Notes: a model not told the origin generated them from the letters alone. Positions 21,001 to 30,716 are shown, counted from the first letter of the stretch. The stretch: 64,000 nucleotides of DNA from CALOBA01 sp942491465 (GCA_942491465.1 CALOBA010000064.1:135287-199286), one strand, 5' to 3'. Translations and numbers: made by a program.

Positions 21001-21672
21001 GAGATCGTCGATTACTGCCAGACCGCGATCGAAGGCCGCTATCCCATCGCCGCCGGTGCCTCGCGGGAGGTCAAGCTGGCCGACTTCGCCCGCTTCTTCG
21101 GCCCCGGCGGTAAGCTCGAGGGCTTCTTCAACCAGCACCTGCGCTCCCTGGTCGACACCTCCACGTCACCCTGGAGCTGGCGTCGCGTCACCGGTGCCGA
21201 TTTCACCGGCAACACCGAGAGCCTGGTTCAGCTCGAGCGTGCCGGTCGCATCCGCGAGGCGTTCTTCGCCGGCGGCGGCGCCAATCCGTCGGTGGAGATG
21301 ACGGTGACGCCCACCTTCCTCGACGCCACCTCCGGTAAGGTGTCGCTGACCATGGACGGGCAGCTGCTGGAATACGCCCATACGGATCCGCGGCCCGCGC
21401 GCATGACCTGGCCCGGTCCGCAAGGTGCAGGATACGCGGTGATCGAGTTCCTCGACCTCGACGGCATCACCACATCCTTGCGCAGCTCCGGCGACTGGGC
21501 CTGGTTCCGCCTGCTCGACCGCTCGCAGCGGCGCAACAGCGGCGACAAGACCACGGCCACCTGGAGCAAGGGCGGTCACCGGGTGAGCTTCGAGATTCAG
21601 GCCGGCAGTGTCTTCAACCCGTTGCAGATGTCCACCGACATCAACCAGTTCAAATGCGTCTCTAACCTCTGA
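18070..21672 (+). CDS. tssM: T6SS inner-membrane protein TssM (IcmF)
   Basis: A 1200-aa TssM/IcmF that spans the periplasm and contacts TssJ. I chose the GTG at 18070 because GAGGAG precedes it; the frame extends 11 codons upstream. Two N-terminal membrane helices fall at about 18-36 and 48-66. The cytoplasmic GTPase-like domain has Walker A GPPGCGKTTLL at about 135. A third helix, ITLFSVALVMGWMW, lies near 455-470. A large periplasmic region closes the protein. Length and order fit the family. It overlaps tagF by one base (CTGATG), so the two are probably translationally coupled. Confidence 0.96.
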   Translation: MKRYLAIFKKRWFWQLFGLLVLGLLIWFVGPMISIGSWAPLAGLWPRITLITVLLLILIGTWLWKRWRANKAAKGIEEGLGALGDDAPGDASAEELEIIQQRFSDAMELLKKTRKGKRDLSERWLYELPWYLIIGPPGCGKTTLLANSDLEFPLEGEFGKQPVAGVGGTRNCDWTFTNDAILLDTAGRYTTQDSHQETDRGAWEGFLDLLKKFRPRRPINGVLVAMSLQDLIRQSEPERRDQAMAIRSRIIELSERLKVRFPVYLLITKCDLVAGFAEFFEDMGKEERAQVWGFTFQLADASAGVDVTERAIEEIELLINRMNDQVCERMNKERQLDRRTRIFGFPQQMASLRGTIGDFIRFAFKPNRFQPPPLLRGVYFTSGTQEGTPVDRLMRDLANSYGIDRGAPVKPGGASGRSYFINRLFRRIIFPEANLVGTDPRSERRRRWLRRGAFASITLFSVALVMGWMWSFSQNQTAARDVHNNAQNFSKDVDEMDMNSTDFAALLGPLEELKTGADRFPDKPPMSMRLGLYQGPRVAPTAEDAYERVLRTWLLAAVGERLRDLVRVQSPPAELARRLKAYLMLGYPERLEGDHLRAVMYEDWGQQFINELNVADQLDGHLARMIEAGYEPLPLDEGLIREARDRLAQVEQWQVIYGQIQAKAAEDSRNDYELRDLIGRKGDTVFVSSQGELDTHVVSVLYTINGYTNIFLPESKRLIEQVGEDAWVYGIPDDEQKQHKADLVEEVSNRYASDYIETWRNVLDGLSVRSADDIYQLVELVDEASGPTSPVREVLTKVAKETQPGTAGTKRLAAGDAAQAAGSAVEVAAQMNTSVQVARQRVLKLQRAANQAGVETDLFGGSQNSVMMRVDTRFRDLHELAEKPREDEPSDLDQLLLDLTELYDFLRKFTAAGSPDDAARSKLQELLQGAGSPSESLLRQADDLPSPLRAWILALSNGGAQAFGKLAQKGLEERWRDEIVDYCQTAIEGRYPIAAGASREVKLADFARFFGPGGKLEGFFNQHLRSLVDTSTSPWSWRRVTGADFTGNTESLVQLERAGRIREAFFAGGGANPSVEMTVTPTFLDATSGKVSLTMDGQLLEYAHTDPRPARMTWPGPQGAGYAVIEFLDLDGITTSLRSSGDWAWFRLLDRSQRRNSGDKTTATWSKGGHRVSFEIQAGSVFNPLQMSTDINQFKCVSNL

Positions 21673-22580
21673 TGCCCGATCGTCATCCAGGCTTCTTCGG
21701 CAAGCTCCCAGCCCACGGCGATTTTATCGATCGGGGGTTGCCGCGCAGCTTCATCACCCCGTGGGACCAGTGGCTGCAGGGCTGTATCGCGAACAGCCGC
21801 GAGCTGCTCGGCCCGCACTGGCTGGACCGCTATCTGGTGGGTCCGATCTGGCGCTTCGCGCTGGCACCCAGTGTCTGCGGCGAAGAGGGCTGGCGCGGCC
21901 TGCTGTTGCCCAGCGTGGATCGCGTCAACCGCTACTATCCGTTGACCGTCGCCATGCCCGAGGCCGCCGACGTCTCGCCGCTGGCCGCGCTCAGCTGCTG
22001 CAACGATTGGTTCACCGCCTGTGAGGACGCGGCGCTGGCGGCGCTCGACCCGAGCGTCGATGCGGACACCCTGGCCGAGCGCCTGCGCGTCATCGGCGCC
22101 ATGGACCCGCGGCGCGTCGGCATCGGTTGTCCGCGTTTTCATGCCGAGGGGGCCTCGGCCTGGCACCTGGAACTCGCGACGCCGCAGATCGGCCCCGGCC
22201 TTGATGCCGTCGTCGCCGAGGCGCTGATGCAGAAGGACTACCCCGCCTGCAGCCTGTGGTGGTCGGCCGGCTCGGAGGCGATCGAGCCGAGCCTGCTGAT
22301 CCATCGCGGTCTGCCGAGCATCCACGACTTCGTCGCCCTGCTCGACGGCCACTGGCGCCAATGGGGCTGGGCGAGCTGCGCGACGGTCGCACCCCTTGCG
22401 GATGGTTCGACCCTGACCGATCCGCCGACCGGGATCAGCGCCTCCGCGGCCGACCTTGCCGCGGACGACCCGGCACGCGACGCCGGCGGTTCGGCGGTGC
22501 CCGACGAGACCAGAGCCGCCGCACCCTCGGACGGCGTGCACACGGCGCCGGCTGCGCCCGCCGAGGACGAGAAGCGATGA
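21672..22580 (+). CDS. tagF: T6SS-associated protein TagF (ImpM)
   Basis: A 302-aa TagF. In Pseudomonas TagF represses T6SS assembly independently of threonine phosphorylation. The N-terminal motif PGFFGKLPAHGDFIDRGLP is diagnostic, followed by WDQWLQ and GPIWRFALAP. The core domain is about 220 residues; the last about 80 are low-complexity and Ala/Asp-rich, longer than usual. It overlaps both neighbours (tssM by 1 bp, pppA by 4 bp), which places it firmly in the operon. Confidence 0.92.
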   Translation: MPDRHPGFFGKLPAHGDFIDRGLPRSFITPWDQWLQGCIANSRELLGPHWLDRYLVGPIWRFALAPSVCGEEGWRGLLLPSVDRVNRYYPLTVAMPEAADVSPLAALSCCNDWFTACEDAALAALDPSVDADTLAERLRVIGAMDPRRVGIGCPRFHAEGASAWHLELATPQIGPGLDAVVAEALMQKDYPACSLWWSAGSEAIEPSLLIHRGLPSIHDFVALLDGHWRQWGWASCATVAPLADGSTLTDPPTGISASAADLAADDPARDAGGSAVPDETRAAAPSDGVHTAPAAPAEDEKR

Positions 22581-23389
22581 CCGAAGAGAACACCGATCCG
22601 CGCGCGCTCGACGATGGCGACGACACCATCACGCGTCAGTTCAGCTGCGCGGAGCCCATTCGCTGGGAGTCCTTCGGGTCGACCAACCCCGGCAAGGTGC
22701 GGCGGGTGAACGAAGATGCCCTGGCCGTCGACAACGCGAACCGGCTTTGGGTGGTGGCCGACGGCATGGGCGGACACTCCGCCGGCGACGTGGCCAGTCA
22801 GTCGATCGCCGAGGCGTTCGTCGGGCTCGACACCACGGATCGGCTGGCCGTCACCGCGGATCGGATCGAGGCTACACTCGTCGATCTCAACCGCCACTTC
22901 CAAGAGCTGGCCAGCCGCGGCGGCGACGGCGTCACCATCGGCAGCACCGTGGTCGTCTGCGCCTTCCGCCAAGGCTGGATGTTGGTGGCCTGGGTCGGCG
23001 ACAGCCGCATCTACCGTTGGCGCGACGGGGCGCTGCATCAGCTGACGCAGGATCACAGCCAGGTCGAGGAACTGATCTCGCGCGGGCTGCTGCTGCGCGA
23101 GAACGCGGAGTCCCATCCGGCCGCCAACGTGGTCACCCGCGCCATCGGTGCCGCCGACGACGTCCACGTCGACTTCGACTACTGCGACGCCCAGCCCGGT
23201 GACCGCTACTTGTTGTGCAGCGACGGACTCACCAAAGAGGTGTCGACGCCGCAGATCAGGCAGCTGCTCGCCCAAGAGACCTCCGCCCAACAGACGTGCG
23301 AGGCGCTGCTCGCCGCAACTTTGGCGGCCGATGCGCGGGACAACGTCACCGTGGTTGTCGCCAAGGCCCACGCGGTAGAGACGCTTTAG
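22577..23389 (+). CDS. pppA: T6SS PP2C-type protein phosphatase PppA
   Basis: A 270-aa PPM/PP2C serine/threonine phosphatase that opposes PpkA by dephosphorylating the FHA protein in regulated T6SS. The metal-binding motifs are present: VRRVNEDA near 40, VVADGMGGH near 60-68, GDSRIYRWRDG near 142-152, LCSDGL near 215 and DNVTVVV near 257-263. The ATG at 22577 overlaps the tagF stop (ATGA). The longer frame beginning at 22256 runs antiphase through tagF and is not the real start. ppkA starts directly after the stop codon. Confidence 0.93.
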   Translation: MTEENTDPRALDDGDDTITRQFSCAEPIRWESFGSTNPGKVRRVNEDALAVDNANRLWVVADGMGGHSAGDVASQSIAEAFVGLDTTDRLAVTADRIEATLVDLNRHFQELASRGGDGVTIGSTVVVCAFRQGWMLVAWVGDSRIYRWRDGALHQLTQDHSQVEELISRGLLLRENAESHPAANVVTRAIGAADDVHVDFDYCDAQPGDRYLLCSDGLTKEVSTPQIRQLLAQETSAQQTCEALLAATLAADARDNVTVVVAKAHAVETL

Positions 23390-26300
23390 ATGGACGAGGT
23401 CAGGAAAGCCCTCGGCGACTTCCGCAACGGCAACGCCAGTGTCGCAACCGTGGTCGCGGCCTTCGACAACGCCCTGCTGGGCGACGCGGATGCCTGCCGG
23501 GAGTTGCTCGCCGAGCTGGAGTCCAGCGGTTGGTTCCCGCTCCAGCTGTTACCGCTGCTGGAGTCGCGCATCCCGATCGCCGCCGCGCCGCAGCCGGCCC
23601 CGAGCCCGGCCGCAGCCGATGCGGCAGAAGGGCAGGGCAACGACGAGCGCACCCGCTTTGTCGGCAACCCGCGGCGCGCCGCCAGGAAGGACGCGGCACC
23701 GCAGGCCGATATCGACGATGCGACCCGGCAAACGCCGGCCGAGCCCGGCGACGACGCGGGGGATGCCGAGCGGCGCCGCCCGGACGCAGCGGGCAGCGAC
23801 CCTGGCGAGGGCGTCGACTCATCCATGCAGCACGCGGAGCCCGAGCGGGCACCCGCGGCCCCGATCGACCCCGCCGCAGGGCTCCCCGCAGCGGCCGAGA
23901 CGGTCATCGACGAAACCCGCAGGAGCGAAGCGGACGCCCCGGCGAGCGGGCCGCGGCCGCAGACCGGCGAGCCTACCGAGGGTCAGGCCGGCGAGCCTAC
24001 CGAGGGTCAGAGCACCACCGATTCGAGCCTGTCCGGCACATCGCACCAATCCACCGGGACATCGTCCACCGGGACATCGACCACCCAGCAGGACTACCCG
24101 CCGGTGACCGGCGAGCCCGAGGTCGGCGCCCTGCTGCGGCAGCGCTTCCTGTTGGAGAAGGTCATGGGCCGCGGTGGCATGGGCGTCGTGTTCAAGGCCC
24201 GCGACCTGTCGAAGGAGGAGGTCAGCTTCTCCAAAGACGAAAAGAACTATGTCGCCATCAAGGTGCTGAACGACAAGTTCAAGCAGCACCCGGACTCGAT
24301 CAAGGCGCTGGGCCGCGAATTCGACAAGACCCAGGAGCTGCGCCACCCCAATATCATCAACCTCTTCGACTTCGACAAGGACGACGGCGGCAACTACTTC
24401 ATCGCGATGGAACTGCTGCAGGGACGCCCGCTGAACGAATTCATCCGCGAACTGCGCAAGAGCGGCGGGCTGCCCTTCGCCGAGGCCTTCCCGATCATCG
24501 AACAGATGGGCCTGGCCCTGGCCGCCGCCCACAACCAAAGACCGCCGGTCATCCACTCCGACTTCAAGCCCGGCAACGTCTTCATCGACGACGACAACAC
24601 CGTCAAGGTCTTCGACTTCGGCATCGCCCAGGCGGCGCGCCCCGCCGAAGGCGACATGGAGAAGACCAACTTCGATGCCAAGACGCTCGGCGCCCTGACC
24701 CCGGCCTATGCCAGTCTGGAGATGCTCAGCGGCCTGACCCCCGAGGCCGGCGACGACATCTACGCCTTGGCCATCGTCGCCTACGAGCTGCTCAGCGGAC
24801 AGCGCCCGTTCGGCCGCCGCACCAACGCCTTGGAGGCGAGCACGCGGGGACTGGAGCCCCCGCGCATCAAGACCCTGAACCGTCGGCAATGGCGGGGACT
24901 GGCGCGCGGCCTGGCATTCAAACGCAGTGACCGTACGGCGAGCGCGGAAGAATTCCTGGACGCCTTGCGTCCACAGCGTTCTCGGCTACCATTGGTGATC
25001 GCCGCCGGCGTGGTCGGCGTCACCGGCGTCGGCATCGCCGCCTGGCTCCTCGTCATCGCTCCCTGGCTGACCGAGCAGGAGCGCGACCGCCTACGCGATG
25101 CCGTGGCCGCGGCGGAGCAGCCCGAGGCCCTGCCCGCGCTGCTCAACCGCGCCGCGGCACTGCCCGACGCAGCGCGCCGGCAGATCACCGACGCGGTGAT
25201 CGCGCGGCTCGCCAGTGCCATCGCCGGCAGCGATGACGACACCCGCGCCGAGGCGCTCGCGGTCACCGAGACGCTGGCGGATGAGACCGGCGAGCGCGTG
25301 CTCGACGAGGCCGGCCAGCGGCTGATCGACGAATTCCTGACCGCCGAGCGGGGGGCACTGATCCAGCGCCTGGTCATCCTGGAGCAGATCCCGCCCGGGT
25401 TGAGCCGCGAGGTCACCAAAGATGCCGAGGATGCGATTCTAGAGGCCTTGGTCGAAGAGGCTCGCATCGCCTTCGAGCCCCAACGCGGCGCCTTCGACTA
25501 CCAGCGTGCCGCCGCGCTCCTCGACCAGGCCGAGCGCATCGACCGCGACTCCAAGCGGGTCAGCGACACCAAGGTGGAGCTGGAATCCACGCGCAAGTCG
25601 GAGGTCAACCGACTCACCACTCAGCTCAATGCGCTCAGCGACCAGGGCGTGCTGCTGCCGGGCGAAGACGGTGGTCCCTCCGTCCCCGCACTGCTCGAGA
25701 CCCTGGCCCGCATCAACCCGGCCCTGGACCTGGCCGACTACAACTGGCTGGTCAGCAGTTATCTCGACGCCTCCAAGTCCGTGGAGAACCGCGACCCGGC
25801 GCTGGCCCAGCGCTACGTCGAGCAGGCCCTGGCACTGTTTCCGGAAGACCCGGGCAACCAGCTGCGAAACCAGCTGGCAAGCCTCGAAGCGCTGTCCCAG
25901 CAACAGGCCCAAGCGGCCACCCTCGCCCAACTGCAGGGACGGGTCCGGGATGCGCTGGCCACACTCGAAGCGGGCGAGCCCTCGCGCCGGATCGTCGCGG
26001 ATCTGCGCCAATTGCGCCGCCTCGCTCCCGAAGATCCCCTGCTGGCCGATGCCGCCACCGCGATTCAGGCCCACATCGATGCTGCGCTCCCGGCGCTGCT
26101 CGAACAACGCGATTGGAAGGACGCGCGTGCCCTGGTGGAGCAGTGGCCACTGCTGGTCGGCGATACCTTCGTTGCCGAGCGCAGTGCTCGGGTCGACGCC
26201 GAGCGTCAACGCCTGGCCGAGCAGATCGACGCCATCGCCGAGCGCATCAGCAACTTGATCGCCGACGCCGAACTCAGCGCTGCCGACGCGGCCCTGGCCG

Positions 26301-28732
26301 AGCTGCAAACCCTCGCCCCCGATACCCCCGAGGCCGCCCGCGCCCAGTCCGCAATCGATCGCGGCTACCTCAAGCTGGCGCGCCAGGCCCGCGCCGACGC
26401 CGACTGGGACCGTGCCCGCGCGCTCGCCCAGCAAGGCATGGACCGCACCGGCCAGCGCCAGCTCAAACTCGCGTTCCAAGATGAGCTCACGGCCATCGAC
26501 AATGACCGCGCCGCCAGCGAGCAGGCCGTCGCCGACGCCGAGCGTGAGCGCCGCGAGGCCGAGCGTCAGGCCCGCATCGCCGAGATCGAAGGGGAGTTCG
26601 ACAGCTTCATTGCCGGCATGTCGCCCACCGAGGCGGATGCCCAGTCCGCCCGCGCCCTGCTCGATCGCCTCGCCGGACTGGACCCGAACAACCCCCTGCT
26701 TGGCCAAGGCCCGGGGCGGATCAGCGCCGCCTTCGTCAACGCCGCCCGCGCCAAGGCGGAGGCGGAACAGTGGTCGGACGCCATCGATCTGATCCGCACC
26801 GGCCAACGCATCCTGCCGGGCTCCATCGAGCTGGAAGCCGAGCTGGCGAATCTGGATGCGGACTACAACCGCTACCTCGAGCGCCAACGTCTCGCCGCAA
26901 TCGATGGCCAGGTCAAGCAGGTACGCGGCCTGATCGCGGCAACCGAGACCGACGACGACTGGAGTCGACGCTTGGGCGATGCCTTCGCCGAGCTGACCCG
27001 CATCGCCGACGGCGACCGCGGCGTGATCGCGCCGCTGGAGCAGCAGCTCGCCCAGCGCTTCGAGCAGCGCATCACCGACCTGCGCAACCGCAACCTGTTC
27101 ACCGCGGCGCGCAATCAGCTCCAACTATGGCGGCAGCTGGTGCCTGCCGCCGAGGCCGAGCAGGACAAGGCCGGCGCCGAGCTGCGCTCCGCCGTCGCCG
27201 CCTGGGACCAGGCCGAGGACGCGCGTCGCCGCCAGGCCGAGGTCGCCGCCTTGACCCAGACCCTGCGCACCCAGGCCGAGGCCGACCAGCCGCAGGACGC
27301 CGAGCAGACCTTGGCCAAGCTGCGCGAGCGCCTGGGCGACCAAGACCCGTTTGTCGTCTTGGAAGGTCCCGGACTGATCGCCGACGCCTACGTGCGCCTG
27401 GCCGAGCAGAGTGCCAAGCGCGGCGTCACCAAGACCGCCCTCGCCCTGCTCGACAAGGCCGCAGCGCTGGTCCCGGACCGCGACCTGAGCAGCCTGCGCG
27501 AGCGCATCGAGCGCGAGGCCGAGCGGGACCGCCTGGGCGGCCTGATCGCCGGCACCCCGGCCGGCGAGCTGGGCGTGCTCGCTGCCGACATCGCCGCCCT
27601 CCGGGAACGCGCGCGGCAGGAGTTTGACGGCTGGCAGGAACAGTGGACCAGGACCCTGGTGCGGCGCATCGAATCCGCGCCGAGCCCGCAGGCCGGTCAG
27701 GAACTGCTCGACGCGGCTCTGGCCCTGTTCCCCGGCGACGCCCGGCTGGCCAAGGCGCGGCTGCCCAAGCCGGTCGAGTCCCGGATGATCGCCGAGGCCC
27801 GCGACGCCCTCGCCCAGCAGCGCTTGACCGCTGCCGGCGAGCTGTTGGCGCAGGCGCGCCGCGAGACCCCCGGCCACCCGGATCTCGCCCCGCTGGAGCA
27901 GCAGCGCGCCGCTGCCGTCGCCAAGGCCGAGAAGGCCAAGCAGCTCTATGAGCTGGCGATGCAGCGGGGTCAGTTCGCCAAGGCCAACAAGGCCCTGGAT
28001 ATTGCCAAGGCGACTTGGACCGACGCCCCGTGGCTGACGTCCGGCAGCGGCGTGTCCACCGGCAAGACCACCCCGGCGGCGCCCGCGCAGACGTCGCAAC
28101 GTCGCGACAGCTGCAACCCGCGCTTCGCCGGCCACGGCCGGCGCTCCGCCGCACGCTGCTTCGACACCATCAGCGGCGAGCCCGGTCCGCAGCTGGTGGT
28201 CATCCCCGCCGGAGCCGGCTCGGCGCGTCCGTTCGCGATCACCCGCTACGAGATCTCCATCGGCGACTACAATCGTTACTGCCAGGCCAGCCGCGAGTGC
28301 CGTCCCATCGGCGGCAGCAACAAGATGCCGCTGACCGGTGTCAGCAAGGCCCAGGCCGACGCCTATGCCCGCTGGCTGAGCCGCGTCAGCGGGGCGACCT
28401 ATCGGCTGCCGAGCGACAACGAGTGGCTGTTCGCTGCCCGCTCCGACGATTCGCGCCCGAGCGGGACCGCGAACTGCCTGCTGCGCAGCGGCGGCCAAAT
28501 CATCAAGGGCGGTGCGCCGAACCTGGTCAGTACCGGGCCGCAGAATAACTGGGGACTGGTCAACCACGTCGGCAACGTCCAGGAATGGACGCTCAGCGGC
28601 GGCGCGCTGCAGGCCCGCGGCGGCTACTTCGGCGACGACGCCGGCAACTGCGCCGTGACCCTGCGCCGACCGCATCCCGGGGGGGCGGACCGCAATACGG
28701 GGTTCCGCCTGGTGCGAGACATCAAAGAGTAA
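23390..28732 (+). CDS. ppkA: Giant T6SS Ser/Thr kinase PpkA with C-terminal SUMF1-like domain
   Basis: A 1780-aa membrane kinase. Residues 1-240 are Ala/Pro-rich. The kinase domain (about 245-525) has the G-loop GRGGMGVV, lysine motif VAIKVL, catalytic loop HSDFKPGN (HRD is HSD here) and DFGIA. One membrane helix follows at about 533-558. The next roughly 1000 residues are Ala/Glu/Arg-rich helical repeats, presumably periplasmic. The C-terminus (about 1595-1780) is a formylglycine-generating-enzyme/SUMF1-like domain with ITRYEISIGDYNRYC, YRLPSDNEWLFAAR, NVQEWT and GFRLVRD. Kinase plus FGE-like architecture is known in other PpkA proteins; the very long helical stalk is unusual. It starts on the base after the pppA stop. 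Confidence 0.9.
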   Translation: MDEVRKALGDFRNGNASVATVVAAFDNALLGDADACRELLAELESSGWFPLQLLPLLESRIPIAAAPQPAPSPAAADAAEGQGNDERTRFVGNPRRAARKDAAPQADIDDATRQTPAEPGDDAGDAERRRPDAAGSDPGEGVDSSMQHAEPERAPAAPIDPAAGLPAAAETVIDETRRSEADAPASGPRPQTGEPTEGQAGEPTEGQSTTDSSLSGTSHQSTGTSSTGTSTTQQDYPPVTGEPEVGALLRQRFLLEKVMGRGGMGVVFKARDLSKEEVSFSKDEKNYVAIKVLNDKFKQHPDSIKALGREFDKTQELRHPNIINLFDFDKDDGGNYFIAMELLQGRPLNEFIRELRKSGGLPFAEAFPIIEQMGLALAAAHNQRPPVIHSDFKPGNVFIDDDNTVKVFDFGIAQAARPAEGDMEKTNFDAKTLGALTPAYASLEMLSGLTPEAGDDIYALAIVAYELLSGQRPFGRRTNALEASTRGLEPPRIKTLNRRQWRGLARGLAFKRSDRTASAEEFLDALRPQRSRLPLVIAAGVVGVTGVGIAAWLLVIAPWLTEQERDRLRDAVAAAEQPEALPALLNRAAALPDAARRQITDAVIARLASAIAGSDDDTRAEALAVTETLADETGERVLDEAGQRLIDEFLTAERGALIQRLVILEQIPPGLSREVTKDAEDAILEALVEEARIAFEPQRGAFDYQRAAALLDQAERIDRDSKRVSDTKVELESTRKSEVNRLTTQLNALSDQGVLLPGEDGGPSVPALLETLARINPALDLADYNWLVSSYLDASKSVENRDPALAQRYVEQALALFPEDPGNQLRNQLASLEALSQQQAQAATLAQLQGRVRDALATLEAGEPSRRIVADLRQLRRLAPEDPLLADAATAIQAHIDAALPALLEQRDWKDARALVEQWPLLVGDTFVAERSARVDAERQRLAEQIDAIAERISNLIADAELSAADAALAELQTLAPDTPEAARAQSAIDRGYLKLARQARADADWDRARALAQQGMDRTGQRQLKLAFQDELTAIDNDRAASEQAVADAERERREAERQARIAEIEGEFDSFIAGMSPTEADAQSARALLDRLAGLDPNNPLLGQGPGRISAAFVNAARAKAEAEQWSDAIDLIRTGQRILPGSIELEAELANLDADYNRYLERQRLAAIDGQVKQVRGLIAATETDDDWSRRLGDAFAELTRIADGDRGVIAPLEQQLAQRFEQRITDLRNRNLFTAARNQLQLWRQLVPAAEAEQDKAGAELRSAVAAWDQAEDARRRQAEVAALTQTLRTQAEADQPQDAEQTLAKLRERLGDQDPFVVLEGPGLIADAYVRLAEQSAKRGVTKTALALLDKAAALVPDRDLSSLRERIEREAERDRLGGLIAGTPAGELGVLAADIAALRERARQEFDGWQEQWTRTLVRRIESAPSPQAGQELLDAALALFPGDARLAKARLPKPVESRMIAEARDALAQQRLTAAGELLAQARRETPGHPDLAPLEQQRAAAVAKAEKAKQLYELAMQRGQFAKANKALDIAKATWTDAPWLTSGSGVSTGKTTPAAPAQTSQRRDSCNPRFAGHGRRSAARCFDTISGEPGPQLVVIPAGAGSARPFAITRYEISIGDYNRYCQASRECRPIGGSNKMPLTGVSKAQADAYARWLSRVSGATYRLPSDNEWLFAARSDDSRPSGTANCLLRSGGQIIKGGAPNLVSTGPQNNWGLVNHVGNVQEWTLSGGALQARGGYFGDDAGNCAVTLRRPHPGGADRNTGFRLVRDIKE

Positions 28733-28736
28733 GCGC

Positions 28737-30716
28737 GTGATCAACGAGACAGGCCCATCGCAACTGCGCCTGCTGGCAAAGGACTATGCCGACGGCCGCC
28801 TACAACGCGAAGACTATCTGCAACGACGGACGCAGTTCCTCGACGCCCTCGGCAACCAGGGACCTCGCCGAGCCACGCCCGCGGCACCGAGGCGCGCGGA
28901 GGCGGCGGCTGCGCCGGCCGCCGTCGACAGCCGCATGGCGCCCCCGGGGCGCGGAACAGGCAGGTCGCAGGGTCGCAAGACACTGGTGATCGGCCTCGGC
29001 ATAGGGTTCGCCCTAGTGCTCGGTGCCGGTGCCGGCGTCTGGCTGCTCGGCGGTGGCGAGCCCGCCTGGGAGGTCGGCCCGCGGGGCGCCGAAGATCCGA
29101 GCGATGAGCCGCGCTCGGAATCGCCGGCAGCGACCCTGCCGGCCCCGCAAGCGCATGCCGGTGCCGAGATCGCGGATGGCGGCGAGGTCAACGCCGAACA
29201 GGCCGCCGACAGCATCGAGATCTTCCTCGACGAGGCCAACTGGGGGGCGGCCGGCATCCTGGCCCGCGGGGAGCTCGTCGAACAATGGCAGGGCTTCGCC
29301 CCCGAGCTGCGAGCGCAGGTGCGCGCCAAGCCGGCCTTCCGGCGCTTGGAGCGCGAGCTTCACGAGACGCTGGAGATCGAGCGCGCCTTGGGTCGGGGGG
29401 ACGACGAACTCGCCTCGCTGCTGCAGTTTGGTCGCGCGCTCGGCATCACCGTGGCTGCACCCGAGCCCCCACCTGCCGAGGTGGTCCTGGCCGCCGAAAC
29501 CGAGCCCCGTTGCGCACCGGGCGCCGATTGCGAGCCGGCCGGCGCGCCCCCTCGAGCGCTGACACCGCCGCAGGCTATCGCCGCGACGGATTCCGGCATC
29601 GATTCGGTCTCCGAGCCGCATGAACCGTTGCCGCGCACACCACCGTTGCTCGACGAGGAGCCCTCTCCGACACCCGCAACCGCCCCCGAGGCTGAAGGCC
29701 CCGGGCACTCCACCACCGCGCCGGCTCTAGACGCGATCGCCGCCAGGACTCCGGCCACCACCCTGACCGAGGCGCCCGCGCCCACGGCCACGCCGACACG
29801 GCAAGCAGAACCTGTCGCAAGCACCGACGGGCCCGCTACGCCGGCCGCTGTGGTTACAGCGCCCGCGCAGACGCCCGCTGACGTACCCACCCGCGATCCC
29901 GCCCAGGGCGATGTCGGCGAGGATCGGCCGCCCGAGGCAGTCGCCGCCGCCACGGACTCGGAACCGACCAGGCCTGAGCGCGGCGCCGCGGCAGCGGCCG
30001 ACGACCGTTCCGCGGAAGCTGCCGCCGCAAGACCCGTCACACCGGCAATCCCCGCCGGTTTGCTGCCACCTTCGGCAACGCTCGTGACCGGCCCGGGCCA
30101 AGGCAGGCCGGCCGAGACCCCCATCGCAGCGGCGACGACCATCCCCGCACAGCCTGCGGCCGACGCCCCAACAGCGCTGCCCGCCTTGGCGTCGTTGCTG
30201 CCCCGCGACCCCGGCAGGGATCTGTGCGCCCGTCTCGCGGCGAGACCGCCCTTCAGCGACCGAACGACCTATCCCTGCTTTGATCGTATTCTCACATCCA
30301 ACGCCAAGGGGCCGCGACTGACCGTCATCCCGGGCGGCGTTCCCTTCGCCTTGACCACCCAGGCCTACGACTTGAAGGACCTGCAGCGCACCTGGTGCCG
30401 CCAGCGCCGGGTGAACTGCGAAGATGGATCACCCCTGGGAGTGAGCCGCAGCGACGCGCAGTTTGAAAAGCCGAAAAAGGTGCAGATCCCGACGGATGCG
30501 ACGAAGTTGGCGGCCGACTTGGCGCGCACGCTCAGCGCCGGAACCGGTTACAGCTACAGCATCGCGTCCCAGACCGAGCTCGCGGATGCCGCCCGCTACG
30601 GGATCGGCACAGGTCCCGGGCTCCACCTGCTCCGACAACTGACCCTGCCGCGCCGCCCTGCGGAGGCCAAGGCACTGCAGGCCTGGTGGCAGCGTCACCA
30701 TCGCCCGTCCAACTGA
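28737..30716 (+). CDS. T6SS-locus membrane protein with degenerate SUMF1-like C-terminus
   Basis: A 659-aa protein not recognised as a named T6SS component. The first about 40 residues are an amphipathic segment containing LLAKDYADGRLQREDY. One membrane helix, IGLGIGFALVLGAGAGVWLL, lies at about 84-103. Residues 250-480 are Pro/Ala/Thr low-complexity. The last about 170 residues parallel the PpkA C-terminus: CFDRI, LTVIPGG, FALTTQAYDLKDLQ, and a GTGYSYSIASQTELADAARY block where PpkA has ATYRLPSDNEWLFAAR. I infer a degenerate paralogous FGE-like domain. GTG start 4 bases after the ppkA stop, so in the operon. Confidence 0.7.
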   Translation: MINETGPSQLRLLAKDYADGRLQREDYLQRRTQFLDALGNQGPRRATPAAPRRAEAAAAPAAVDSRMAPPGRGTGRSQGRKTLVIGLGIGFALVLGAGAGVWLLGGGEPAWEVGPRGAEDPSDEPRSESPAATLPAPQAHAGAEIADGGEVNAEQAADSIEIFLDEANWGAAGILARGELVEQWQGFAPELRAQVRAKPAFRRLERELHETLEIERALGRGDDELASLLQFGRALGITVAAPEPPPAEVVLAAETEPRCAPGADCEPAGAPPRALTPPQAIAATDSGIDSVSEPHEPLPRTPPLLDEEPSPTPATAPEAEGPGHSTTAPALDAIAARTPATTLTEAPAPTATPTRQAEPVASTDGPATPAAVVTAPAQTPADVPTRDPAQGDVGEDRPPEAVAAATDSEPTRPERGAAAAADDRSAEAAAARPVTPAIPAGLLPPSATLVTGPGQGRPAETPIAAATTIPAQPAADAPTALPALASLLPRDPGRDLCARLAARPPFSDRTTYPCFDRILTSNAKGPRLTVIPGGVPFALTTQAYDLKDLQRTWCRQRRVNCEDGSPLGVSRSDAQFEKPKKVQIPTDATKLAADLARTLSAGTGYSYSIASQTELADAARYGIGTGPGLHLLRQLTLPRRPAEAKALQAWWQRHHRPSN

